The notes beneath the pieces were generated by a model. That model had not been told where the DNA came from and searched no databases. It worked only from the letters and a program-made list of their open reading frames with translations. Shown one piece after another: positions 43,645-52,177 of a DNA stretch of 60,096 bases. The stretch spans positions 1-60,096 of the forward strand of contig CAZSAT010000033.1 of assembly GCA_964604675.1 (NCBI GenBank), given 5' to 3'. The first letter of the stretch is position 1, and each line of letters starts with the position of its first letter. This DNA comes from CAZSAT01 sp964604675. GTDB taxonomy: Bacteria > Myxococcota_A > UBA796 > CAJQPC01. Made by a program: the position numbers and the translations under genes.

Positions 43645-43725
43645 ATGATTCGGGTAGATGCTCCGCTGGGGATGAGCCGGTTGGTCCCTGGGACCTCGAT
43701 GCTCCGGGGCAGGGAGGCCGCGTGA
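43645..43725 (+). CDS. 26-residue leader ORF overlapping the topA start
   Basis: ATG 43645 has a perfect AAGGAGG three bases upstream (AAGGAGG cc ATG). It encodes MIRVDAPLGMSR..., ending GREAA, and its TGA overlaps the GTG of topA (GTGA). Translation of this small ORF would deliver ribosomes to the topA start, which has a weaker site (GGGAGG inside the ORF). It could be a regulatory leader peptide; the peptide itself resembles nothing known. Confidence 0.55.
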   Translation: MIRVDAPLGMSRLVPGTSMLRGREAA

Positions 43726-45986
43726 ACATCCTCATCGTCGAGTCGAAGGCGAAGATCAAGACCATCCAGAAGGTGCTGGGCCGCTCCCAGTGGCGGGTGC
43801 TGGCGACCGGCGGCCACATCGAGTGTCTGCCCGCCGACCGCAAGCGGCATGACCGCAAGGAGGTCAAGAAGGCTTACTGGTCGAACCGCGCTGGAGAGCT
43901 CCCCCAGCCGCCCTGGGTCTGGGAGGACCGCGGCGAGGCAGCGGTCGACGCCATCCGAGCGGAGGCCGCCCACCACGACGAGGTCGTCTTCTACATCGCG
44001 ACCGACCCCGACCGCGAAGGCGAGCGCATCGCCTGGCACCTGGAGCGCCACCTTCGCGAGCTCGGTGCCTGCCAGCGCGTGACCTTTCAGGAGATCACGG
44101 CCCGTGCCATCGAGAGCGCGGTGGCCTCGCCCGGCGACCTCGACCGGGCCCTGGTCGACGCGGCTCTCGTGAGGGTCTTCATCGACCGCCTCGTCGGCTG
44201 GCGGAGCCGCAACACCGCCAAGGCCTTCGTCGAGCGGGGCACCACGAGCATGGGCCGCGTGCAGACGCCAACCCTCGGCTTCGTGGTGCAGCGCGAGCTC
44301 GAGCGCGAGGCGCACGTGCCCATCGCGTTCTTCGAGGTGTCGGCCCGCACCACGCTGGCCGAGTGGAAGGTTCGCTTCCACGAGCCCGACGACGCAGAGG
44401 CCTGGCGGGGCGACGACGGCAGGCCGAACGCCCACCGCACCGCCTCGCGGGAGCTGGCCGAGTCAGCGGAGGTCGCCGTCCGGGAGTCAGGCACCCTGGA
44501 GGTCGAGAGCGTGACCTCGCGCAACCGGCGCGAATCGCCCAAGCAGCCCTTCCGCACCGACACCCTGCTGCGCGCGGCCTCCAGTCAGTTCGGTTGGTCG
44601 ATGAAGAAGACGAACAAGCTCGCGTCGGTCCTGTACGAGGCCGGCCACGTCACCTACATCCGCACCGACTCGACCCGCCTGTCGGAGGAGGCCGTTCTGG
44701 CCGGTCAAGCCGTGGTTGTCGCGTCCTGGGGGCAGGCTGCGCTGGGCGCTGCGCCCACGGGCGGCGAGACCGGAGCCGGCGTGCAGGACGCCCACGAGGC
44801 GATCCGTCCCACCGACCCGGCCGCAGCGCGGCTGCCCGACGACGTGGACGCTGACGCACGCCGTCTCTACGCGCTGATCCGAGCCCGTACGCTCGCCGCG
44901 CTGATGGCGCCGTCGCTGCGCACCACCCTGTCGCTCAGGGCGCTGGCGGGGGCCTTCGACCGCCGGCTCGAGGCGGCGTTGAGCTGGTTCGACGATCCCG
45001 GCTGGCGGCGCGCCTTCGAGCCCCTCTCGGGGCCGGTGGACACGGCGCCGATTCGGGTCGAGCCCGGTGACGGTGCCCCGCTCGGCCCGGCCACCGAGGA
45101 TGCGCCGAACCCCCTGCTGCGCGAGGACGCGACGCGGCCGCCCGCCCGCTACTCTCCCGCAGCGCTGGTCAAGCAGATGCGCGACGCCGGCATCGGGCGC
45201 CCGTCGACCTACGCATCGATGATCGACAAGCTGGGCGACAAGAAGCTCATCGTCGAGGACAGCGGGCTGTGCCCCACGCCAGGAGGGCGCCGGATCTGGC
45301 TCGAGGCGGCGCCGCTCTTCACGGTCCGGGACGACGAGCCGGTCTTCGATGTCGACTACACCGCGCGGCTCGAGCGTCGACTCGATGCGGTCGCCGAGGG
45401 CACGGCGTCAGGGGCGGGCGTCTGGGAGGAGCTCCGCGACGAGTTCAGGACTGCCCACGAAGCGGCTCTCCAGGCCCGCGACAGCGGCAAGATGCTCCCG
45501 CGCACCCGCCAGAGGCTGGCCGACTACCTCGCCGCGAGCCCCGAGATCGCTCGAGAGGTCGGTGATCTCGACGCGCTGGGCGAGGTGGAGGGCCGAGCCC
45601 TGGCCTCGCGGCTACGCGGGGCAGGCGCCGCGCTGCTGCCCACCCAGGCCCAGAACGACTGGCTGAACAGGCTGCTGGAGGGGGCTGGGCTCAGCGCGAT
45701 CGAGGCTGCGGAGCTCGCGGGGCTCGAGGTGTCCGAGCCTCCCTCACGCAGCGACGTCTCGGCGCTGATCGACCATCTCAAGGAGCAGGTCGACCTGTCG
45801 AGGACACCGTCGGACAAGCAGCTCCGCCTGGTCGAGAGCCTCGGTCGCAAGCTGGCTCTGGACGAGTCCGAGGCCTGCGCTCTGGTGGGCTGTGCGCGCT
45901 TCGAGGAGCTCACCGGGGGGCGTGGGGGCACGGCGAGCGCGCTGATCGACCTCCTCAAGGCCCGGCAGCGTGCTGCGAAGACCTGA
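43722..45986 (+). CDS. topA: DNA topoisomerase I (type IA)
   Basis: Relaxes negatively supercoiled DNA by passing strands through a transient single-strand break. The 754-residue protein has the Toprim domain (ILIVESKAKIKTIQKVLG and ATDPDREGERIAW), the gate domain, and the catalytic Tyr in YIRTDSTR (about 312). GIGRPSTYASMI lies near the end of the core. It lacks the C-terminal zinc ribbons of E. coli TopA. The last 100 residues are instead a helical domain (PSDKQLRLVESLGRKLALDESEACALVG). It could be an accessory copy rather than the main TopA. Start GTG 43722 overlaps the leader ORF. Confidence 0.9.
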   Translation: MNILIVESKAKIKTIQKVLGRSQWRVLATGGHIECLPADRKRHDRKEVKKAYWSNRAGELPQPPWVWEDRGEAAVDAIRAEAAHHDEVVFYIATDPDREGERIAWHLERHLRELGACQRVTFQEITARAIESAVASPGDLDRALVDAALVRVFIDRLVGWRSRNTAKAFVERGTTSMGRVQTPTLGFVVQRELEREAHVPIAFFEVSARTTLAEWKVRFHEPDDAEAWRGDDGRPNAHRTASRELAESAEVAVRESGTLEVESVTSRNRRESPKQPFRTDTLLRAASSQFGWSMKKTNKLASVLYEAGHVTYIRTDSTRLSEEAVLAGQAVVVASWGQAALGAAPTGGETGAGVQDAHEAIRPTDPAAARLPDDVDADARRLYALIRARTLAALMAPSLRTTLSLRALAGAFDRRLEAALSWFDDPGWRRAFEPLSGPVDTAPIRVEPGDGAPLGPATEDAPNPLLREDATRPPARYSPAALVKQMRDAGIGRPSTYASMIDKLGDKKLIVEDSGLCPTPGGRRIWLEAAPLFTVRDDEPVFDVDYTARLERRLDAVAEGTASGAGVWEELRDEFRTAHEAALQARDSGKMLPRTRQRLADYLAASPEIAREVGDLDALGEVEGRALASRLRGAGAALLPTQAQNDWLNRLLEGAGLSAIEAAELAGLEVSEPPSRSDVSALIDHLKEQVDLSRTPSDKQLRLVESLGRKLALDESEACALVGCARFEELTGGRGGTASALIDLLKARQRAAKT

Positions 45987-46026
45987 GCGGCGCTCGGGCA
46001 GGGCAACGCGCGTCGGCCTTCTGGGG

Positions 46027-49000
46027 TCACTCCACATACCCCAACGCCCGAAGCGCCTCCTCGTCCTCGCCGCTCAGGGTCGCCCGTTCCATCACCAGCG
46101 GCACCGGCGGCGGCGTGTTGAGCACGTCGATCAGCACCTGGTCCAGCGCTCTGGCGTCGTCGGCCTGCTCCACGGGCCTCTGCTCGCCCGGATCGTCGGC
46201 CAGGTCGTAGACGACCACCCCGGTCGAGCCCTGCGTGAACTGGTGGATCAGCTTCCGATCCCCCACCCGGACCGCCGCCTTGTCGGACGCGTGGCGCACC
46301 GTGCGCATGAAGGGCGGGGTGGCGCGCTCGCCCGCGATGACCTCCTCCAGGCTGGCGCCGCGGAAGGTGTCCGGCGCTTGCAGCCCCGCCATCGACAACA
46401 GGGTGGGTGCCACGTCCATCGTGCTCACGGGCGTGCTCACCCGCGCCGGCCAGAGCGCTGGACGCCCGCCCGCGGGCTTCACCAAGAGCGGCACCCGCAC
46501 GACCTCCTCGTAGAGGGTGCGGATGTGGTGCACCGATCCGTGCTCCTGGAACTCCTCGCCGTGATCCGCGGTGACCACCACCAGGGTGTCGTCCCAGAGG
46601 TCCTCCGCCTTCAGGTGGGCGACGAGGGCGCCGAGGTGGTGGTCGGTGAAGGCGATCTCGCCGTCGTAGAGGTCCAGCAGGTGCTGCCGATCGGCTTCGC
46701 TCATGCGCTGGTCGTGGGGAACGTACTGGCCCAGGAACGCCAGCGTGCCGTTGGCGCTCCCGGTGTAGCCGGGGTCGGTGTACCGGCTCCCCCACGGCTC
46801 CGGTGCGTCGTAGTCCCAGTGGGGGTCGAAGTAGTGCAGGTACAGGAACCACGGCGTGTCGCCCTGTGCGGTGAGCCACGGCATCACCTCAGCGTTCACC
46901 GCGTCGGCCCGAGGCTGCAGGCCTTCCTCGAAGCGCTCGTCCAGGCCGAACTCGTGGAAGCTGTCGAAGCCCTTGTCGAGGCCGAAGCGGCTGCCCACGT
47001 AGAGGTGCGTGACGAAGGCGGTCGCCGGGAAGCCCTGGGCCGAGAAGGCCTCGGCAAGCGTGGGCAAGGCCGACGGCAGGCGCGTCTCGGCGTCCTCGGC
47101 GCCGTGCTGGTGGGGCGGCACCGAGGTCATGATCGAGGCCACGCTCGGCAGCGTCCAGCTCGAGGTGCTGTAGGTCTGCTCGAAGAGCACGGCCTCCTGC
47201 GCGAGGGCGTCCAGGTGCGGGCTGGTGTCCCGGGCGTAGCCGTACGCACCCAGGTGGTCGGACCGCAGGGTGTCGACCACGATGAGCAGCACCCGCTCCG
47301 GAGTGCGCACGCCGAGGTGGGCCACGCCGTCGACGCCCTCCACGGGGGCGCCGGCGAGCACCTTCAGACCCTGGGCGTGCAGGCCGCGCACGTCGGTCTC
47401 GGTGGCCTGCTCCAGCACGACCCAGTCCACGCCCGCGTCCCGCAGGTCGGCGAGCCAGTCCGCCTCCGGGAGCGCGGACCGCAGCACCCCGACCTCGCAG
47501 CGGCACGAGCGGGCGGCGGACCTCGCGCCGAGCGCGATCCGGCTCACCAGCACCACGTCGTCGCGCCCGGAGGCGTGGATGGCGGCGACCGTCTGGCGGA
47601 CCAGCGCCATCAAGGCCTCCGCCCGCCGCTCTGCGGGCAGCACGAGCGCCACGGGACCCTCCATCGCCAGGGCCTCCTCCAGGTTGGTGGTCGCGTGCCA
47701 GGGTTCGCCGACGCCGGGAGGCCGCGCGTCGACCGCTACCGCCTGACCTCGCGGCGCGAAGGCGTCGTTCGCCACCTGCCAGGCGCTGGCCTCGATCCCC
47801 AGCCCGAGGAAGGCGTGCAGGGCCGCCTGACGGTCGACGTCGGAGGCGAAGGCTGCAGTCGTCGCGGGGTCGGCGTCCACCAGGGCCACGCTTCCGGCGG
47901 TGCGATCCAGCACGAAGTGCTCGTCGCGCTGGAAGGCGTGCACGGACCGTCGGTCCCCGTCCACCGCCAGCACCCAGCGGTCCGGGTCGGGGTCGCCCAG
48001 CAGGTCCACGCCCTGGTCGCAGGCCGGCACGGGCAGGCCCAGCAAGCCGAGCAGCGTGGCCCCGAGGTCCATCTGGCTCGACGGGCCGACGAGCTCGGCC
48101 AGCGCCCGCTCTTCCGCGTCGTCCAGCCCGAGCACGATGAGCGGGGTGTCGAAGTCCGGCGGGCTTCCGGCGAGCGAACGGACCGTGTTGTCGTAGTGGC
48201 TCGTGTGGTCGCCCACCAACACCAGCAGCGCGTCGGGCTGCGAGGTGCGCCACCAGTCTGCCAGCTCGCCGAGGCCCCGGTCCAGCCAGGCTTCGGCTGC
48301 GTAGAGCTCGTTCCGCTTGCCGCCGCCCCAGTCGCGAGGGGCTTCCGGAGGCACGCCGTAGGGGTGGTGCGTGCCGAGGGTCGCGTAGACCGCGAGGTAG
48401 GGGCCCGGCTCTCGCTCGATCCAGGCGCGGGTGCGGCGGAACATCTCGCCGTCCTCGAGGCCCCAGGCGTAGATGGGCGCGGTCTCCTCGGGCGCGAGCC
48501 CCATCACCTCGAAGCCGGCGCGCTCCAGGTAGGCGTGCTTGTTCTCGAAGCTCAGGTCGGCACCGTGGAGGTAGCCGGCGCGGTACCCGGCCTCGACCAC
48601 GTTGCCGACCCAGCTCTGCAGCGCGAGCGCCGGGGTGCGTTGCAGCAGGTGCGCGGCAGGCTGTGCGGGCAGGCCCGAGTACAGCGACGGCACCGCCTGG
48701 ATGGTCTTGGTGCCCGAGGCCTTGAAGCCCTCGACCCGCACGCCCTCCGCGGCCAACGCGGCCAGCTCGGGCATCACGGCCCGCTCGCCGACCACCGCGT
48801 CCATCTCTTGCTGTCCCACCCCCTCCAGCACCACGAGGATCACGCTCCGCCCGGTCGGCGGTTGCCGCGCCGGGCGCTCCGCGGCGCCGCAGGCCGGCGC
48901 TGGGCCGCCCGACGCGAAGGGCTCCCGGTGCCCCTGCAGGGCCTGGAGCTGGCGCCAGTCGGCGAGGGCCAGGTCGCTGTCGCTCTCGGGGACCGCGGGC

Positions 49001-49521
49001 GGCGCCGCGACCAGGTAGCGCAGCGGGAGCACGCTCTCGCTGGCGGGTCGGAGCGCTTCGCCCAGCCCGCCCAGGAGCGCAGCGACCGCTACGACCGCGG
49101 CCATCCTGGGCCCCGCCAGCCGCTCCAGACGCCTCGGCAGCCGGAACGCGGCCAACCCAGCGGCGGCGACCAGGGGCAAGGCCACCCACAGCGGCACGAT
49201 CGCTCGGATCGAGGGCCACAGCACGCTCCACGTGGCCGGTTCGAGCGCGTAGTAGAGATCGGCCGGCGCCAGGAGCCGACCGAGCACCTGCTGGTGGGCC
49301 CACGACGCGCCGTCGAAGAGCCACCAGGCCACCAGGAGCAGGCTCGCGACGGTCTTGGAGCCGCGCGCGGCCCCTGCAAGGACGAGGCCCAGGGCGGCCG
49401 TGGGACCAGCGATCGCAGCCGCCGCGGCGAGCGACGTGTCCAGCCCTTCGCCGCCCACACCCAGGCCGGCGAGCACTCGCAGGGCCACGGCGCCTGCGAC
49501 GAGGGTGAGGACGTAGGGCAT
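46027..49521 (-). CDS. Fusion of an LtaS/MdoB-like membrane phosphotransferase and a sulfatase-like domain
   Basis: A 1164-residue protein. Residues 1-160 have about four to five membrane helices. A first alkaline-phosphatase-superfamily domain (about 226-560) has VILVVLEGVGQQ, GTKTIQAVPSLYSGLP (candidate nucleophile Thr271) and VGDHTSHYDN, resembling lipoteichoic-acid or glucan phosphoglycerol transferases. A linker domain (about 600-740) leads to a second domain (about 742-1164). That domain has VVDTLRSDHLGAYG (Asp750), SSWTLPSVASIMTS (Thr790 in place of Cys) and TADHGEEFQEHG. Both active sites face outside and look complete. Such a double enzyme is unusual. ATG 49521 has a TAAGCT box eight bases upstream and no clear ribosome-binding site. 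Confidence 0.8.
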   Translation of the reverse strand: MPYVLTLVAGAVALRVLAGLGVGGEGLDTSLAAAAAIAGPTAALGLVLAGAARGSKTVASLLLVAWWLFDGASWAHQQVLGRLLAPADLYYALEPATWSVLWPSIRAIVPLWVALPLVAAAGLAAFRLPRRLERLAGPRMAAVVAVAALLGGLGEALRPASESVLPLRYLVAAPPAVPESDSDLALADWRQLQALQGHREPFASGGPAPACGAAERPARQPPTGRSVILVVLEGVGQQEMDAVVGERAVMPELAALAAEGVRVEGFKASGTKTIQAVPSLYSGLPAQPAAHLLQRTPALALQSWVGNVVEAGYRAGYLHGADLSFENKHAYLERAGFEVMGLAPEETAPIYAWGLEDGEMFRRTRAWIEREPGPYLAVYATLGTHHPYGVPPEAPRDWGGGKRNELYAAEAWLDRGLGELADWWRTSQPDALLVLVGDHTSHYDNTVRSLAGSPPDFDTPLIVLGLDDAEERALAELVGPSSQMDLGATLLGLLGLPVPACDQGVDLLGDPDPDRWVLAVDGDRRSVHAFQRDEHFVLDRTAGSVALVDADPATTAAFASDVDRQAALHAFLGLGIEASAWQVANDAFAPRGQAVAVDARPPGVGEPWHATTNLEEALAMEGPVALVLPAERRAEALMALVRQTVAAIHASGRDDVVLVSRIALGARSAARSCRCEVGVLRSALPEADWLADLRDAGVDWVVLEQATETDVRGLHAQGLKVLAGAPVEGVDGVAHLGVRTPERVLLIVVDTLRSDHLGAYGYARDTSPHLDALAQEAVLFEQTYSTSSWTLPSVASIMTSVPPHQHGAEDAETRLPSALPTLAEAFSAQGFPATAFVTHLYVGSRFGLDKGFDSFHEFGLDERFEEGLQPRADAVNAEVMPWLTAQGDTPWFLYLHYFDPHWDYDAPEPWGSRYTDPGYTGSANGTLAFLGQYVPHDQRMSEADRQHLLDLYDGEIAFTDHHLGALVAHLKAEDLWDDTLVVVTADHGEEFQEHGSVHHIRTLYEEVVRVPLLVKPAGGRPALWPARVSTPVSTMDVAPTLLSMAGLQAPDTFRGASLEEVIAGERATPPFMRTVRHASDKAAVRVGDRKLIHQFTQGSTGVVVYDLADDPGEQRPVEQADDARALDQVLIDVLNTPPPVPLVMERATLSGEDEEALRALGYVE

Positions 49522-49563
49522 CGCCGGGGAGCTTAGCGCCTGGCCCGGGCTGGCGGTCGGTCG

Positions 49564-50586
49564 CTACCAGGGCGCGCCGCCGGGTCCGAGCATGCGATCG
49601 GCCAACAGCGCCGCGCTGGCCGGTGCCAGCGCGATGCCGTTGCGGTAGTGCCCCGTGCAGACCCACACGCCCGGTCGGACCTGGTCGATGACCGGGACAT
49701 GGTCCCGGGTGGTCGGCCTCAAGCCGCAGCGCTGCTCGACCACGGGCAGGGCGGCGAGCGCTGGGGCGATGGCAGCGCCGATGCGGCGGCACTGCCCTGC
49801 ACCCTCGTCGGACGGTGTGCTGTCGAAGCCACGGTCCTCCATCGTCGCGCCGAGGATGACCCGCCCGTCCGGTCGCGGCACGGCGTAGCCACCTCCGCCA
49901 TACAGGGCGCTGCGCAAGAGGCCTGGCGCTCCCTGCACCACGATCGACTCTCCGCGAACCGGCTTCACGGACCCGCCGGCGAGCTGCGCGCTCCATGCTC
50001 CGCCGGCCACGATCACGGTGCCCGGCCAGTCGCCCTCCGCCGTGCGGGCGCCTTCACCCGAGACCGCCACGACCTCCGTGCGCTCGTGCACGGTCACCAC
50101 GCGCCGGAGCGCGGCGACCACCTCCTGGTTGTCCACCGTGGCTTCCCCTGGGAGCCAGAGGCTGCCGACCGTGCCGGGATGCGCGGAGGGTTCCGCCGCC
50201 AGGGTCTCCGTGCGGTCGTGCACCTCGGCGCAGAAGCCCTGCCGCTGCAACGACGCCGCCCAGGCCCTGTGGCCCTCGACCACGCCGGGGTGGTTCGCCA
50301 GCACACGGATCCCCGACGTGGCGTGCTCGACGGCCAGGCCGCTGGCCGCCTCCAGCGCGCGCGCAAAGCGAGGCCACATCGCCCTCGAGGCCACCATCAG
50401 CGGGTCCGGCACACCGGGGCCCTGCAGCTCGGCCAGCGCGCCGATCATGCCCGCCGCGGCCCCCGAGGCGCCGTCGCCACAGCGCCCGCGCTCCAGCACC
50501 ACCACGTCCCGCCCGCGCCGTTGCAAGGCCCACGCGACCGAGAGCCCGACGATGCCGCCGCCGACCACCACCACCCGCTCGCTCAT
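49564..50586 (-). CDS. thiO: FAD-dependent glycine oxidase (ThiO-like)
   Basis: A 340-residue DAO-family flavoenzyme. The FAD-binding motif is VVVVGGGIVGLSVAWAL (about 4-20), followed by ERGRCGDGASGAAAGMIG. C-terminal RCGLRPTTRDHVPVID and GHYRNGIALAP match glycine oxidase/ThiO, which makes iminoglycine for the thiazole of thiamine. No other thiamine genes are nearby, so a general D-amino-acid or sarcosine oxidase remains possible. ATG 50586 has GAGGG upstream. The gene is divergent from the small lipoprotein across 42 bases. Confidence 0.8.
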   Translation of the reverse strand: MSERVVVVGGGIVGLSVAWALQRRGRDVVVLERGRCGDGASGAAAGMIGALAELQGPGVPDPLMVASRAMWPRFARALEAASGLAVEHATSGIRVLANHPGVVEGHRAWAASLQRQGFCAEVHDRTETLAAEPSAHPGTVGSLWLPGEATVDNQEVVAALRRVVTVHERTEVVAVSGEGARTAEGDWPGTVIVAGGAWSAQLAGGSVKPVRGESIVVQGAPGLLRSALYGGGGYAVPRPDGRVILGATMEDRGFDSTPSDEGAGQCRRIGAAIAPALAALPVVEQRCGLRPTTRDHVPVIDQVRPGVWVCTGHYRNGIALAPASAALLADRMLGPGGAPW

Positions 50587-50613
50587 GCCGCCCTCGCCGG
50601 TCCCAGACCACGC

Positions 50614-50622
50614 TGCTAACCT
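50614..50622 (+). promoter_or_regulatory. Putative extended -10 (TGCTAACCT), leaderless arrangement
   Basis: TGCTAACCT ends six bases before ATG 50629, and no ribosome-binding site fits between them. It is the clearest example of the leaderless pattern here. Confidence 0.4.
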
Positions 50623-50628
50623 TGCGCG

Positions 50629-51186
50629 ATGCGCGTCTGGTGCCTGCTCTCCTCGCTCCTGCTCAGTGGCTGCAAGCCCGTGCTCGAGACCGGTGTGACC
50701 GCCGACTCGCAGGCCCCCGACACCGCGGTCGAGGCGGACACCGACACCGACGCCGACACTGACGCCGACACGGACACCGACACCGACACCGCCCCCGACC
50801 CCTGCAGCTACGTCGACGTCGAGGGCGACGGTGCGGAGAGCTACACCGACGTGGGCGTGGTGTGCCTGCCCGCCACCTTCCGCGGCGAGCTGGAGACGGT
50901 GGGGCACGACGAGGACTTCGCCTACACCGGCGACTACGACTTCGTGCGCTTCCAGGTCCCGACCTCCGACCGCTTCGAGCTCGAGCTCGACTGGTCGCCT
51001 TCGAACTCGGACTACGACCTGTACGTGTACCGGGCGAACGAGGTCCAGCTCATCGCCCAGCCCGACGATCAGCTCGCGCAGCCGGAGAGGGTCGAGGTCT
51101 CGCTCAACGCCGGCGTGTACTACTACATCTCGGTGGTCGGCTACGACGGAACGCCCGGCGACTGGTGGGTCGAGGTGTCGCGGTAG
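50629..51186 (+). CDS. Small lipoprotein with a (DT/DA)n linker and a PPC-like domain
   Basis: A 185-residue lipoprotein. The signal is MRVWCLLSSLLLSG before lipobox Cys15, a conventional length with an Arg. A linker of Asp with Thr or Ala (about 37-54, DTDTDADTDADTDTDTDT) follows. The C-terminal 120 residues resemble the bacterial pre-peptidase C-terminal (PPC) beta-sandwich: DFVRFQVPTSDRFELELDW, SDYDLYVYRA, GVYYYISVVGYDG. Such domains are usually attached to secreted enzymes; here it stands alone. The stop is three bases from the converging dehydrogenase gene. Confidence 0.75.
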   Translation: MRVWCLLSSLLLSGCKPVLETGVTADSQAPDTAVEADTDTDADTDADTDTDTDTAPDPCSYVDVEGDGAESYTDVGVVCLPATFRGELETVGHDEDFAYTGDYDFVRFQVPTSDRFELELDWSPSNSDYDLYVYRANEVQLIAQPDDQLAQPERVEVSLNAGVYYYISVVGYDGTPGDWWVEVSR

Positions 51187-51189
51187 CGA

Positions 51190-52167
51190 TCAGAGGCGGG
51201 CCCTCACGGCCTCCCGCACCCCCGAGCAGCCGGCCGTGCCGCCCAGGTCGCAGGTCCGGAGTCCGTCCGCCAGAGCCGCCTTCAGGGCGGCCGCCACGCG
51301 GTCCGCCGCGTCCTTCTCGCCGAGGTGGTGGAGCATGTTGATGGCCGGGATGATCATCGGGATCGGGTTGGCCGTGCCGGTGCCCACGATGGCGGGGGCC
51401 TTGCCGTGCGGGTTCTCGAAGATCACGGCCGAGTCGCCCCAGCTCGTGCCGCCACCCATGCAGATGCCACCGGCCAGCCCGGCGACCAGGTCGGCCACGA
51501 TGTCGCCGAACAGGTTGCCGCACAACAGCACGTCGAACTGGTGGGGGTTGCGCACGAGCCGCATGCAGAGCGCGTCGACGATGACCTCGTCGCACGCGAT
51601 GTCGGAGTAGTCCTCGGCCACCGCCTGGGCCGTGCGCAGGAAGAGCCCGTCGGACTTCTTCATGATGTTGGACTTGTGCACCACCGTGACGGTCTTCCGG
51701 CCCCAGCGGCGGGCCTCCTGGAAGGCGAAGTGCGCCACGCGCTCGCAGGCTTCTTCGGTGGTGAGCTTGACGAGCTCGTACACGCCGGGCGCCGGCGAGT
51801 GCTCGAAGCCGGCGTAGACGTCTTCGGTGATCTCTCGCACCACGGCGATGTCCACGTCCTGGAAGCGTGCGGGGATGCCCGGAAGGGTGTTCGCGTAGCG
51901 GACCTGTGCGAAGGCCCCCAGCGCCTTTCGCACGGCGTTCGGCGCGAGCGTGGGGTAGCGGTGGTTGTCCCAGCGGTGCTGGAGCACCACCCCGGTTCGC
52001 CGCATCGAGCTGAGCAGCTCGGGCGCCAGGCGTCCGCTGGCATCGGTCAGCTGCGGAAAGATCTCCCAGGAGACGTTCACGCCGGCGTCGGCGATCAGCT
52101 GTTGCACGACCTCGCAGGTCTCGGGCCCGACCCAGTCGCCGGGGATGAGGGTGACGGCGTGGCTCAT
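51190..52167 (-). CDS. Isocitrate/isopropylmalate dehydrogenase-family protein, divergent copy
   Basis: A 325-residue member of the NAD-dependent beta-decarboxylating dehydrogenases. VHKSNIMKKSDGLFL (catalytic Lys loop), LFGDIVADL (metal Asp) and FENPHGKAP are canonical-like. The substrate-binding region is altered: the Ser-x-Asn of isocitrate dehydrogenases reads APN, and RENTED reads REITED. It starts 10 bases after a second paralogue, so the two are translated together. It may be the regulatory or partner subunit of a hetero-oligomer, as in eukaryotic NAD-isocitrate dehydrogenase (IDH3). Alternatively it could be an orphan dehydrogenase for another 2-hydroxy acid. Confidence 0.75.
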   Translation of the reverse strand: MSHAVTLIPGDWVGPETCEVVQQLIADAGVNVSWEIFPQLTDASGRLAPELLSSMRRTGVVLQHRWDNHRYPTLAPNAVRKALGAFAQVRYANTLPGIPARFQDVDIAVVREITEDVYAGFEHSPAPGVYELVKLTTEEACERVAHFAFQEARRWGRKTVTVVHKSNIMKKSDGLFLRTAQAVAEDYSDIACDEVIVDALCMRLVRNPHQFDVLLCGNLFGDIVADLVAGLAGGICMGGGTSWGDSAVIFENPHGKAPAIVGTGTANPIPMIIPAINMLHHLGEKDAADRVAAALKAALADGLRTCDLGGTAGCSGVREAVRARL

Positions 52168-52177
52168 CGGGGCCTCC

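Noticed and set aside
45970..49536. 1188-codon plus-strand open frame opposite the double phosphatase-like gene
   Set aside because: The minus-strand protein has clear domains and catalytic motifs. The plus-strand reading is low-complexity (His/Arg/Val-rich) and unlike any protein.
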